DNA of 64,000 nucleotides from Planctomycetales bacterium ZRK34 (GTDB taxonomy: Bacteria > Planctomycetota > Phycisphaerae > Phycisphaerales > Zrk34), in the NCBI GenBank assembly GCA_014873095.1, contig CP050848.1, positions 3,221,850 through 3,285,849 on the forward strand, written 5' to 3'. The notes under the pieces were generated by a model, which was given only the letters and a program-made list of their open reading frames with translations, was not told where the DNA came from and ran no database searches. Shown one piece after another: positions 51,658 to 60,941 of this stretch (position 1 is its first letter; every line of letters begins with the position of its first letter). A program made the translations under genes and the position numbers.

Positions 51658-53226
51658 ATGGCTACGTTGACTAATTATCGGGGTTTACAAATCGTCTCGC
51701 CTGCTCCTTCGGCAGAAGGCGGATCGGCGCTTAATGATAACTTTAAGAATATTGCCGATCGTTCCGGTCCGATTCATTCTGCCGCGGCTGACCCGACCAA
51801 TGATGATGACGGCGCCAATACTTCTGGAAATGGCGCATTTTATCTATTTTCGAAATGGCTGAACACGGCAACCATGCAAGTGTTCTTGTGCACAGATAAC
51901 ACCGCCGAGAATGCGGTGTGGAGCAACATTACAACTGGTGCTGGGGGAAGCAATACTCAGATTCAGTTCAATGATTCAGGAAGTCTAGCAGGCGATACAA
52001 ATCTGACATTTGACAAGGCAACTGGTTTGCTGCAGCTTCTTGGCGCGTTGGTGGTGGACAACCTGAAGCTTGATGGCAACACATTGTCAGCAACGGATGT
52101 TAACGGGGGCCTTATTATTGCTCCCAATGGGATAGGTGCTATTCAAATTGATGCCGGTGGTAATGCCCGGGGTTCGCGTGCTATCGACTTTCAGGGGCAG
52201 CGAAGCCTTGCTACGCAGGTTGCTAGTGGGGCGCATAGTTTTGTGGCTGCTGGTGTAAACAATATTGCCAGTGGAGATGCGGCTTTTGTCTGTGGTACTT
52301 ACTCGACGGCTTCCGGAGAGTTTTCTCATGCGGAAGGATATGGAACAACTGCAAGTGGCGGATCGGGTCATGCAGAGGGTGAAGAAACGACTGCAAGCGG
52401 TGAAAATTCGCATGCTGAAGGTTCTGGGGCGTTGGCAAGCGGTACATCATGTCACGCGGAAGGATCTATAACGGTGGCAGGTAGTACATCATGTCATGCG
52501 GAAGGAGGAGGGACGGCAGCTGATGGTGAATGGTGTCATTCAGAGGGTTGTGCAACAACCGCAAGTGGAGAAGGGAGTCATGCGGAAGGGATGGTGACGC
52601 TTGCGAGTGGGACAGAAGCCCCACATGCTGAAGGGCATTATACCGTGGCCACTGGTTCTGAAGGGGCTCACGCAGAAGGGGCATGGACCACAGCTTCTGG
52701 TGATAATGCTCACGCAGAGGGGGGGAGCACTATTGCCAGTAATCAAGCATCTCATGCGGAAGGGCTTCAGAGCCACGCAAAGTTTTATGCGTCGCACGCA
52801 TTTGCCAGCGGTCAATTCGCAACGATAGGTGATGCTCAGGGGCAACGGATTGTTTGTTATGGCCAGACGACAGACAATACGCAAACCTCAATATATCCTC
52901 ACGCAGCGTCATCTCAACGTTTATCAATGGATAATGATTCTACGTGGATGTTTGCCGTGGGCTTAGTTGCCAGGCGGGTTGACGCTGATAACGAGTCAGC
53001 CGCATGGGAAATCAAGGGCTGCATCGACCGAAATGCCAATGCTGCTAGTACTGCGATAGTTGGTAGTGTCACGACGACCACGATTGCTGATGATTCGGGT
53101 GGCACTTGGAGCGTGACTGCGGTGGCGGATACAACCAACGGGGCCTTAGACATCAAAGTCACCGGAGGGAACAGCAAAACCATTCGCTGGGTAGCAGTTG
53201 TCCATCTAGTTCAGGTTACAGGCTGA
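51658..53226 (+). CDS. LNDN-module protein 3 with YadA-head-like HAEG repeats
   Basis: The 522-residue protein has the module (MATLTNYRGLQIVSPAPSAE, then GGSALNDNFKNIADRSGPIH), a short linker with TQIQFNDSGSLAG, then at residues about 220-380 eleven HAEG repeats of 14-15 residues (SHAEGxxTxASG type). These resemble the trimeric YadA head and phage tail-fibre repeats. The C-terminal about 140 residues (GDAQGQRIVCYGQTTDNTQT to TIRWVAVVHLVQVTG) form a globular beta domain, similar in placement to tail-fibre intramolecular chaperone or tip domains. No export signal is seen. AAAAGG precedes the ATG. Confidence 0.7.
   Translation: MATLTNYRGLQIVSPAPSAEGGSALNDNFKNIADRSGPIHSAAADPTNDDDGANTSGNGAFYLFSKWLNTATMQVFLCTDNTAENAVWSNITTGAGGSNTQIQFNDSGSLAGDTNLTFDKATGLLQLLGALVVDNLKLDGNTLSATDVNGGLIIAPNGIGAIQIDAGGNARGSRAIDFQGQRSLATQVASGAHSFVAAGVNNIASGDAAFVCGTYSTASGEFSHAEGYGTTASGGSGHAEGEETTASGENSHAEGSGALASGTSCHAEGSITVAGSTSCHAEGGGTAADGEWCHSEGCATTASGEGSHAEGMVTLASGTEAPHAEGHYTVATGSEGAHAEGAWTTASGDNAHAEGGSTIASNQASHAEGLQSHAKFYASHAFASGQFATIGDAQGQRIVCYGQTTDNTQTSIYPHAASSQRLSMDNDSTWMFAVGLVARRVDADNESAAWEIKGCIDRNANAASTAIVGSVTTTTIADDSGGTWSVTAVADTTNGALDIKVTGGNSKTIRWVAVVHLVQVTG
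52321..52812 (+). repeat. Coding repeat array (HAEG units)
   Basis: Eleven units carrying HAEG (one HSEG) every 42-45 bases, plus a degenerate twelfth (SHAFASG), lie inside the open frame. The units vary at synonymous and spacer positions, so this is a protein repeat and not a CRISPR array. Confidence 0.85.
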
Positions 53227-53257
53227 CTGATTTGACCTTTATATCCGGAGATTATCT

Positions 53258-53617
53258 ATGCAGACCACTGCCAACAATCCTGTAGAGGTGTCCGCTACCT
53301 CTAAGCAGATATTCGACAGTTTGCGCCTCGCCTTACTTCAATGTCATTGGTCAGATGGCAATCAGCCTATGCGGTTGGTGGCGGAGCTTCGTCGATGCCG
53401 CTTAGACAACGATGGATATGTCACTGATATGCCAAGTGAACGCAACAATCCCTTACAGGTTATTGAGGGGGCAAAAGCTCGAACAACAAAGGTAGTTCCC
53501 GACATTGTTGGATTGGCTAAGTTGCGCGCCAAAAATGGCCAGCCGGAACTTCAGAATGCTCTTGAGTCACTGATACAGGAACTATGCAAAATCACCGAGG
53601 AGGATGGCGACATCTGA
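53258..53617 (+). CDS. Hypothetical protein
   Basis: The 119-residue protein (MQTTANNPVEVSATSKQIFD...) is predicted mostly helical, with no membrane segment or export signal and no family I recognise. GGAG lies upstream of the ATG, and it follows the HAEG-repeat protein by 31 bases on the same strand. A terminator-like repeat separates it from the RHS gene. It could be a chaperone or capping factor for its neighbours; this is only a guess from position. Confidence 0.5.
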   Translation: MQTTANNPVEVSATSKQIFDSLRLALLQCHWSDGNQPMRLVAELRRCRLDNDGYVTDMPSERNNPLQVIEGAKARTTKVVPDIVGLAKLRAKNGQPELQNALESLIQELCKITEEDGDI

Positions 53618-53695
53618 TGATTTACTGAGTTTAGGGAGCATGTTCGCCGTCATGCTCTAGCTAAGAACGCGTGTTTGATCCCAGCAACAAGATGT

Positions 53696-53734
53696 AAACC
53701 AAGCATATCTTAATGTTGAGAGTCGCTTGGTTTT
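53696..53734 (+). terminator. Terminator-like hairpin before the RHS gene
   Basis: AAACCAAGC (53696-53704) and GCTTGGTTT (53725-53733) form a perfect nine-base stem with a 20-base loop and end in TTTT. It lies 78 bases after the preceding stop and 24 bases before the RHS start, separating the surface-protein genes from the RHS transcript. Confidence 0.6.
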
Positions 53735-53757
53735 GATCATGAAATGAGGTAAGTGCC

Positions 53758-56700
53758 ATGGCCGATCCGTATACCGAAACCGATGAATGTCAGACATATC
53801 CTTGTCCAGATCCTACTTGTCCTTGCAATGATGATAATGAGGCTGAAAGCGCTGCAACGGATTCTGGGGAAGATTGCACCATGTCATCTAACGGTGAAGG
53901 TGGTGGTGGAACCGGCGGTCCAGGCGGTGGTGGTAGCGGGGGTGGTGGTCGTGGTTCTGGAGGAGGCGCCCAAGGGGGCGGCAGAGGTGGCATGGGCAGC
54001 GCTCCACGTGGTGGTCCAGCTCCAGTAGCTAGTCCGGGTTCGGGTCTTGGCGGTAGCGCTGGCGGCGGCGGCATTGGTAGTAACTCACCAGGCGACATGT
54101 CTGATATTTGTGATCTTCCTTATGCCGATTGTTTACCTTCCCTGCAGTCACAGTCGGTGCTGTTAACCGCAGGGCGATTCTCATTCAAGCAGCGTCTGTT
54201 GTCGGTTGACTCGATCGGTGGCATCAGTTGGGCGTTTAATCTGAGCTACTTGGGCAATAATGGTGTCGATGGTCTGCTCGGCAAGAATTTCAACTATCCC
54301 CAGAACTTACGTCTCGAAGAGCAGGTCAGTGGCGATGTGGACCTGCTCAGCGGCAAGAATACCAGCGAGACGTTCAACAAGACCGGGCCCAGCACCTACG
54401 AGCCGGCTGCGGACAACAACACGCAATCGGTGCTGACACGAGCCGGCAGCGGCGCCACTGATGAGTTCACGCTGACATCCGCCTCAGGAACAGTCTCAAA
54501 GTTCTTCGGCTTCGATTCCCCGATCCCGACCCCTGGAAGGGTCAAGAGCATCACGGACCGGTATGGGAATCAGCAGACCTACACGTGGGTAAATGTAGGT
54601 GGCCAGGATCAGGTCCAGACCATTGCCGATTCGTACGGCCGATCGGTAACGTACAGCTACTACGGCAGCGAGAAGGACTACCGGCTGCAGGAGGTCGAGG
54701 ACTTTCTCGGCCGTAAGTTGAACTTTCAATACGACGATGATGGTCATCTGGTAGCGGTGGTTCTGCCGTCGATTCTCCAAGCTGCAGAAGGCAATACATT
54801 TCCGGGGGGCACGGCGTTTGTCTTTGAGTACGATGTGAACAATCCACGACCCGAGCGTCAGGATGATCTGATCCGGGTCTGGTATCCCAACCAGACGCTG
54901 TCGTTCATCGACACTGAAACACGTACGGTGGACGTTGAGCAGGTTTATGCCGATGCGATCCCCCGATATGTGGTTGAGTACGGCCAGGACCCCACCGATG
55001 CCGATTTCTGGGGCAAGGTGACCCGCGAGACGGTGGGTGATCCGGACAACGGCGTGGGCGGAACTTACACGTACCTTTATACGACGGAGAACCTGCCGAC
55101 CAATATTATTGATCCGTCCGATCCGATCGTTCAGCGAACAGTCGTTACGGATCGCAATGGCAACCAGCGTGTCTACGACTTCAACGCCAACGAAATGCCG
55201 GTGCGTGTGGAGGTGCTTTCGACGCGGACGAAGAATAGTCTGGAAGCCAGTAGCTTCGTGACTTGGACCAAGTACAGCGCCCACAATCAGCCCCTGGTGA
55301 TCGTCTACCCCGAAGGTAACAGCGTCGAATACGAATACGAAGATGGCACGGTCACTGGGATCAGCGGCACCTACAACAAACGCGTGGGGCTGCGCCTGAA
55401 GGAAACCCATCTGCCCGGTAACTCGATCGGCATTCCTTCGCGATCCGGCAGCAACGGTCAGACGGAACTGACGCGCCGGTACTTCTACGATCCGATTTAC
55501 AGTCGGCGCTGCGCGATGATCGAACGGCGTGGCAATCCCATCGCCGCTAGCAGTACGTACTTTACACCTCAGAATGGTGGAACCACGCCAACAGATGCTG
55601 ATCGTAGCCGCTATGCCACGATCACGTACTACGACTATCAGAAAGATACATCCACAACAGTCAAGAACGATTCGGATCTTCAGGCGCTTCTGGGCCTGAC
55701 CGCGACGCAAATCCAGGCCTTGATCGACCACGTCGATGGTCAGATGACCACCGAAGGTCTGTCGGCTGGCTTCGAGATGGGGCTTGGCGATATCAACGGC
55801 GATGGCACGGGTGATGGGACAGGCATCGATGCGCCGCATCTGGGCAATGTCGTGAAGGTCAAGCATCCGTCAGTGCGTCTGATTGGCTCGACTTCCATTA
55901 CAACCCAGCTTCGTGAAGATCTTTACACAACTAATGCTCGAGGCCAAACGACTACGCATACCGATCCAGAGGGCAACCTGACGGTTTACGTGCGCTATCC
56001 GTTTGCTGATCCGGAGGGTGACGGCAAGTTTGTGTCGCCGGGCCTCGGCAACAAGCAGTACGGCCGCCTCAAGGAGATCCATGTTGACGCGGATCCGAAT
56101 GAAGTCATGAGCCTGATCGGGGAAGACGGTGACCTCGTCGACTTCATCCCTTATGACGAGATTCCGTATAACGTCACCAATAGCCTGACCCGTACCAACA
56201 CTCCTGGAATCTATCAGGACTTGGTCACACGGCACGAGGGCGCGTCGGGTGAAGGGGGTGGTTGTACTTCTTGCGCTTATGATCCGCTGGGCAATCCTTT
56301 AGCCGTGACCGATCCGAGGGGATTCACCACGCGTTTCGAGCGCAACGAAATGGGCATGGTCTACCGCACGACCTCTCCGGAGCCGTATAACTTCCGGGTG
56401 GAGACTTATTACGACGCCAACCGCAATGTCACGCGGGTGGATACAGAGGACATGGTCGTCGCTTACGACTCTGAAGATCCGACCTCGGCGGACTACGGCC
56501 ACTTCACGCCCACAGGGTCAGGCTCGACAGCCCACGTACCAATGAAACCCGGTCCCGGCGGCGCTGTGCGTTCTGGTTGGTTCACCAATCTGTTCACCTA
56601 TGACCTCTTGGATAACCAGATCGAGGTGGATGTCGACGCCACCGGGTCCAGCCCCTCGAGCCTGGTGCTGACGATGGAGTACGACGCCAACCAGAACTTG

Positions 56701-59700
56701 ATCAAGACCACAAAGCCGGAAGGCAACACGGTCGAGTACGACTACGATGAACGCAACCTCAGGATCGCTGAGCGTATTGGTTACGATCCTGACAATAGTG
56801 ATCCGGGCTCGGTGACCGTCTACGTCTATGATGGCAACAAGAATCTGACGCAGGTGATCGGCCCTGCCGCTCGCGGCGGCAGTGGCAACCATCAAACGGT
56901 GGTGATCGCTGATGCCTTCCAGTCAGCTCAGTCGCTGGCGCATACAGGTGACTGGCTGGTTGAGAACACCTACGACGGCTTTGATCGAGTGATCCAGACG
57001 ACCGATTCCGTCGGCAATGTCTCACTTTACTCACACGATCCGAATAATCGAGTCATCCAGTCGACCCAGCAGGGTCCTGTTGGCGGCGCTACGCCGACCA
57101 ATCGCAACGGGACATCAAATGTCGATCTGGCTCAGAGCATCACGCGCTTCGATGAAGCAGGCCGCGTTTATGAAGGTCAGCAGGACGTATTCCTGGCCAC
57201 CGGCACAATGCTGCCCTCTGGCCGCGCGATCACTCACACCGGCGGCGGACTCGAGATCAACTCCACCGCCAATGGACACACCGGAACTGCTACACTCACT
57301 TCCGGAGGCACTTCGTATGTGTTGATGCGGATGGTTTATGATCGTTCCAGCCGTGTCGCTCAGACCATTCAAGACAATGCAGCCGTCACCGATTCAACTT
57401 ATGACGGAGCCAACCGTAGACTTAGTGAGACGGATCCGCTCGGGAATGTCGTGGAATACGAGTACGACGGCAACTCGAATACGACCCTCATCACGCGCAC
57501 TGAGCAGTGCACCATCACGACGCCCACGGTCGATCCCGAAGTGTTTCGGTCCGCGATGCGATATGATTCGCTGAATCAGCCGGTGGTGATTCTCCAACAG
57601 GCCGCCGACGGGACGTTTAATCAGAATATCGAGGTCTGTTGCACCTGGCCGGTCGAACCCGCCACCATCTTCAGCCTGTCAGGTTATGACAGTCGCGGCA
57701 ATCAGACCGTCACGATCGATCCGAAAGCCAATACAGCCGTCACGATCTATGACGGTGCTTCGCGAGCGCTTCAGGTCGTTAAGCACCTACGCAACCACGG
57801 TGAGGGTGATAAGCCGCCCATCGAAGGCACCTTCCTGCCCAATGGCGGCGCCACCATCGTCACGACCACGATCTATGATGGCAACAGTCGCGTCACCCAG
57901 CTCGTCGACGACCGCGGCGGCACCACGACCTACGAATACGACACGCACGACCGCCAGGTGGAAATGATCTTCCATGACGGCTCGACACGCCTCAGCGCGT
58001 ACGACGATGCCTCTGATGTCATCCAGTACACCGACGAAAATGGCTCCGTCTTCGATAATACCTATGATGCCATCGGCCGCCGCACAGCCTGCGCCATAAC
58101 GTTGGCCAGTGGTGTCGTCGGCACCACGGCGCAGAACTGGGAGTATGACGGGCTGAGCCGGATGACCTTCGCGCGTGATTCGATCAGTTCGACGCATGCC
58201 GATGTGAATCTGCGGTATGACGCAGTGAGCCGTGTGCTCGAGGACAGCCAGACTTATGGCGGCAACACGCGCGACGTCACGAACACCGCCTTTACGAGCT
58301 ATCCTGTTACGACGTTCACATTCCCGAATAACCGCCAGACCAGTAATACATATGATGATCTGTACCGTCGTACGCTGGTCGAAGAGACTTCCGGGGGGGG
58401 TGATATCGCCAGTTGGCAGTTCTTCGGCCCCTCTCGCGTGGCCGAAGTCCTTCTCGGCAATGGCCTGATCCAGACTTGCATGAATAACGACCGCACCCAT
58501 AGCGCGGTCCAGGAGAGTGTGCCGAATCCTGCCTGGGGATCCGCCGGAAGTGATCGGCTGGGTTACGACGGCGCCGGTCGCATGATCGCCAAACGGTTCC
58601 TCGCCGGTGGCATTGATGGCAGTGGTGCTTACAACGACACCACGCCCGTGGTGGGTTTCACCACCGCCTTCGACAAGTCCTCCAACAAGTTCTATGAGCG
58701 GGAATTGCACGCCGAATCTCGCTCTCATCTGTATCAGCCGTTCGATTCGGACGGAGCGGTGGAAGGAGGCTATGATTCGATTGACCGTTTGCGCCAGTAC
58801 CAGCGGGGCGTGCTCAGTTCCACGGGTGGCTCCGGCGGTCAGGGAGGTGGCTTCGTGAGCACGGCTATCACGCTGCCAAATACCGATTGCTTGCGGGACT
58901 ACGATCTCGACGGTCTGGGTAACTGGCACACGACGGACTACATGCCGATTGGTGGCAGTACAACGACAGACCTTCGTCAGCACAACAAACTCAACGAGAT
59001 CACAACACGCAAGATCGGCGCCGCTGCCAAAGTGACGTTCGAGTACGACGGCGTCACCGGAAGCAGCAATGGAAACCTCGCAGACGACGGTGTGAGGCTG
59101 TATGCGTGGGATGCGCTGAATCGACTCAAGGAAGTGCGTCGTAAGTCGGATAACGCTTTGATCGGTGAGTACGCCTACGATGCGCGGGGATTCAGAATGC
59201 GCAAAGTGATATCCAATGGCGGCCTTTCTGGCTCTATCCCCGATGGGACGACGGATTATATCTATAACTCCGGTTGGCAGTGTGTCGAGGAACGAAATGG
59301 TTCTAATGTCGTGCAGAAGCAGTATGTGTGGGGCGTCTACATCGACGAGTTGATCCAACAAAATAATGTGGCGACAATTCACAGCCTATCGGGGGATCTG
59401 TATCCGCTGCAGGATTTGTTGTATCGGGGGACAGCGCTGACGGATGATTCGGGTGATATTGTCGAAGATTATGACACGGACGCCTACGGCAACACGCTAA
59501 TCTTCAATGCGGCCGGTGCCAGCGGCGACTGGTGGGCCGATGATGCGACACAGACAGATGATTCGACTAATGACTATATCTTTGCTGGCCAATGCTATAA
59601 TAATGAAATCAATAGTTATTTATATCGCGCCAGATACTACTTGCCCCAACAGGGGCGGTTTATCACTCGCGATATAATTGAATACTTGGATTCGAACAAT

Positions 59701-60174
59701 CTATACGAATATACAAAAGGTCGTCCGATTGTTAGCGTGGATCCTACAGGGATGCAAGGAGGAATGCTTGGGCGCAACCATCCTCGCACTCCGGGAGGGG
59801 AATGTTGTCTGCAATGGAAACCCTACTGGAAACATAATATGTATCGTAGCCCGGCTGATTGTGAAAAAGATATTGGATCTTGGTCTCGTATTTTAGGCTT
59901 AACGGCTACTGGAGCTGGTGTTCTCACATTTTTGGCAAAATATGGGTGGAGCGCGGAAGGTGGCCCACTTACTGCGGCGGCTGCTCTCGGGCTAGGGCTT
60001 GGGAGTAATATAGCTGGGTGGTTTACCGTGCCCTTGATATGCAATGGTTCTGTTTGTACTGTTAAAGGGCATTGGTCTAGAAAGATTGTGGGATCACACA
60101 CTACAGATATATTTCGCCATGGGCGACAGTGTCATTATACAACATATGAATATGAATGGGAATGCGTGATGTAA
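53758..60174 (+). CDS. RHS/YD-repeat polymorphic-toxin-like protein
   Basis: The 2138-residue protein has a Cys-rich start (ECQTYPCPDPTCPCNDD), a Gly-rich linker (about residues 47-115), then many YD repeats (for example NTVEYDYDERNLRIAERIGY) over residues about 250-1930. The RHS core boundary is recognisable as YLYRARYYLPQQGRFITRDI, then LYEYTKGRPIVSVDPTG near residue 1998. After it comes a 140-residue tip with several cysteines and two hydrophobic segments (ILGLTATGAGVLTFLAKYG and TAAAALGLGLGSNIAGWF). In this family the shell encloses a C-terminal toxin. No signal peptide is seen. GAGGT precedes the ATG. Confidence 0.9.
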   Translation: MADPYTETDECQTYPCPDPTCPCNDDNEAESAATDSGEDCTMSSNGEGGGGTGGPGGGGSGGGGRGSGGGAQGGGRGGMGSAPRGGPAPVASPGSGLGGSAGGGGIGSNSPGDMSDICDLPYADCLPSLQSQSVLLTAGRFSFKQRLLSVDSIGGISWAFNLSYLGNNGVDGLLGKNFNYPQNLRLEEQVSGDVDLLSGKNTSETFNKTGPSTYEPAADNNTQSVLTRAGSGATDEFTLTSASGTVSKFFGFDSPIPTPGRVKSITDRYGNQQTYTWVNVGGQDQVQTIADSYGRSVTYSYYGSEKDYRLQEVEDFLGRKLNFQYDDDGHLVAVVLPSILQAAEGNTFPGGTAFVFEYDVNNPRPERQDDLIRVWYPNQTLSFIDTETRTVDVEQVYADAIPRYVVEYGQDPTDADFWGKVTRETVGDPDNGVGGTYTYLYTTENLPTNIIDPSDPIVQRTVVTDRNGNQRVYDFNANEMPVRVEVLSTRTKNSLEASSFVTWTKYSAHNQPLVIVYPEGNSVEYEYEDGTVTGISGTYNKRVGLRLKETHLPGNSIGIPSRSGSNGQTELTRRYFYDPIYSRRCAMIERRGNPIAASSTYFTPQNGGTTPTDADRSRYATITYYDYQKDTSTTVKNDSDLQALLGLTATQIQALIDHVDGQMTTEGLSAGFEMGLGDINGDGTGDGTGIDAPHLGNVVKVKHPSVRLIGSTSITTQLREDLYTTNARGQTTTHTDPEGNLTVYVRYPFADPEGDGKFVSPGLGNKQYGRLKEIHVDADPNEVMSLIGEDGDLVDFIPYDEIPYNVTNSLTRTNTPGIYQDLVTRHEGASGEGGGCTSCAYDPLGNPLAVTDPRGFTTRFERNEMGMVYRTTSPEPYNFRVETYYDANRNVTRVDTEDMVVAYDSEDPTSADYGHFTPTGSGSTAHVPMKPGPGGAVRSGWFTNLFTYDLLDNQIEVDVDATGSSPSSLVLTMEYDANQNLIKTTKPEGNTVEYDYDERNLRIAERIGYDPDNSDPGSVTVYVYDGNKNLTQVIGPAARGGSGNHQTVVIADAFQSAQSLAHTGDWLVENTYDGFDRVIQTTDSVGNVSLYSHDPNNRVIQSTQQGPVGGATPTNRNGTSNVDLAQSITRFDEAGRVYEGQQDVFLATGTMLPSGRAITHTGGGLEINSTANGHTGTATLTSGGTSYVLMRMVYDRSSRVAQTIQDNAAVTDSTYDGANRRLSETDPLGNVVEYEYDGNSNTTLITRTEQCTITTPTVDPEVFRSAMRYDSLNQPVVILQQAADGTFNQNIEVCCTWPVEPATIFSLSGYDSRGNQTVTIDPKANTAVTIYDGASRALQVVKHLRNHGEGDKPPIEGTFLPNGGATIVTTTIYDGNSRVTQLVDDRGGTTTYEYDTHDRQVEMIFHDGSTRLSAYDDASDVIQYTDENGSVFDNTYDAIGRRTACAITLASGVVGTTAQNWEYDGLSRMTFARDSISSTHADVNLRYDAVSRVLEDSQTYGGNTRDVTNTAFTSYPVTTFTFPNNRQTSNTYDDLYRRTLVEETSGGGDIASWQFFGPSRVAEVLLGNGLIQTCMNNDRTHSAVQESVPNPAWGSAGSDRLGYDGAGRMIAKRFLAGGIDGSGAYNDTTPVVGFTTAFDKSSNKFYERELHAESRSHLYQPFDSDGAVEGGYDSIDRLRQYQRGVLSSTGGSGGQGGGFVSTAITLPNTDCLRDYDLDGLGNWHTTDYMPIGGSTTTDLRQHNKLNEITTRKIGAAAKVTFEYDGVTGSSNGNLADDGVRLYAWDALNRLKEVRRKSDNALIGEYAYDARGFRMRKVISNGGLSGSIPDGTTDYIYNSGWQCVEERNGSNVVQKQYVWGVYIDELIQQNNVATIHSLSGDLYPLQDLLYRGTALTDDSGDIVEDYDTDAYGNTLIFNAAGASGDWWADDATQTDDSTNDYIFAGQCYNNEINSYLYRARYYLPQQGRFITRDIIEYLDSNNLYEYTKGRPIVSVDPTGMQGGMLGRNHPRTPGGECCLQWKPYWKHNMYRSPADCEKDIGSWSRILGLTATGAGVLTFLAKYGWSAEGGPLTAAAALGLGLGSNIAGWFTVPLICNGSVCTVKGHWSRKIVGSHTTDIFRHGRQCHYTTYEYEWECVM

Positions 60175-60208
60175 GTGTAATAATGGTTGTTAATTAATAG
60201 GTGATCAT

Positions 60209-60370
60209 ATGAGGCAACTTAAGGATATATGTATAGGGCTAATTGGTCTGATCTTATCGACTATTGCGTACATAGAATACGATGACCGACTTGTATTGAT
60301 GTTGGCAAGTTTTGGCTTGTTACTTGTTCTTGTTCTAGTAATATGTTCATATGGAATGAGCCAAGAATAA
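60209..60370 (+). CDS. 53-residue two-helix membrane protein, candidate RHS immunity protein
   Basis: This short frame begins 34 bases after the RHS stop, with AGGTG just upstream of its ATG. The product is two hydrophobic helices (ICIGLIGLILSTIAYI and LVLMLASFGLLLVLVLVICS) joined by a short charged loop YDDR. Immunity genes of RHS toxins stand exactly here and, for membrane-acting toxins, are often small membrane proteins. The tip of the RHS protein has hydrophobic segments, so the two fit. No family is recognised; function is inferred from position. Confidence 0.5.
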   Translation: MRQLKDICIGLIGLILSTIAYIEYDDRLVLMLASFGLLLVLVLVICSYGMSQE

Positions 60371-60459
60371 GTTGAAGTAGTATGGGCGAAAGGAGGATTC
60401 ATAAGAAGCGACGACACCGCTTCTTTACATATACCAATAGGCACCAAGGTTGCGTATTC

Positions 60460-60786
60460 ATGCATGATTTTATCCTCCTGACTACACTTCTATTAAACGG
60501 TTTAGGATTGACGGTAATCGTTATCTGGCCGGAGCAAGGACTGTCGGCGTATGTACGAGACTCGTTACTCCGAAAGATACTGCCTCCCTTCGTTCGTCCC
60601 GTTCTCGACTGCTATATCTGCCTGAGTTTCTGGATCGGCTTACTGCTTTCACCGCTCTGGTGGTACCTGAGCGGTCAATGGTGGACTTGGACTGCCTGCC
60701 TGATGCTCCCCGGCCTCTTCTGGCTCATTCTCCGCCCTTATGAGGCGCCTATTGAGGAGGATTCTGATGACTCAATCGTCGAATAA
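60460..60786 (+). CDS. DUF1360-like small membrane protein
   Basis: The 108-residue protein has three hydrophobic segments (FILLTTLLLNGLGLTVIVI, ICLSFWIGLLLSPLWWYL, ACLMLPGLFWLILRP). The motif LDCYICLSFWIGL (CxxCxSxWxG) resembles DUF1360 proteins found on phage and planctomycete islands. It ends in an acidic tail (EEDSDDSIVE). The start is uncertain: an ATG at 60382 would add a basic N-terminus of 26 residues. It overlaps the next small gene by 20 bases. Confidence 0.55.
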   Translation: MHDFILLTTLLLNGLGLTVIVIWPEQGLSAYVRDSLLRKILPPFVRPVLDCYICLSFWIGLLLSPLWWYLSGQWWTWTACLMLPGLFWLILRPYEAPIEEDSDDSIVE

Positions 60787-60907
60787 GGCAACCCAAGCCG
60801 GTGAGGCCCGTCGCAAGCTTCTTCGTAACCAAGCCTCGCGATTGGCGCGTAGCCGGCCGACACGCCGTCCCTGTGGCGGCTGCCGAGGGCGCCGGATCAC
60901 CAAATGA
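60767..60907 (+). CDS. 46-residue basic protein with CxxC motif
   Basis: A short frame starts at an ATG preceded by a strong GAGGAGG six bases upstream, inside the 3' end of the membrane-protein gene. The product (MTQSSNKATQAGEARRKLLR...) is a basic helix followed by PCGGCRGRRITK. The Shine-Dalgarno and gene overlap argue that it is translated. Only one CxxC is present, so a metal site would need a dimer or partner. No family is recognised. Confidence 0.5.
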   Translation: MTQSSNKATQAGEARRKLLRNQASRLARSRPTRRPCGGCRGRRITK

Positions 60908-60941
60908 AACGCTGAATTCTCCATCCCGGGAAGCATTCATT

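Noticed and set aside
52321..52812. CRISPR array suggested by regular repeats
   Set aside because: Repeats keep the reading frame, vary at many positions and have no unique spacers; no cas genes are present.
54496..55866. Long minus-strand frame opposite the RHS gene (another at 57787-59382)
   Set aside because: They mirror YD-repeat codons and have no domain resemblance.
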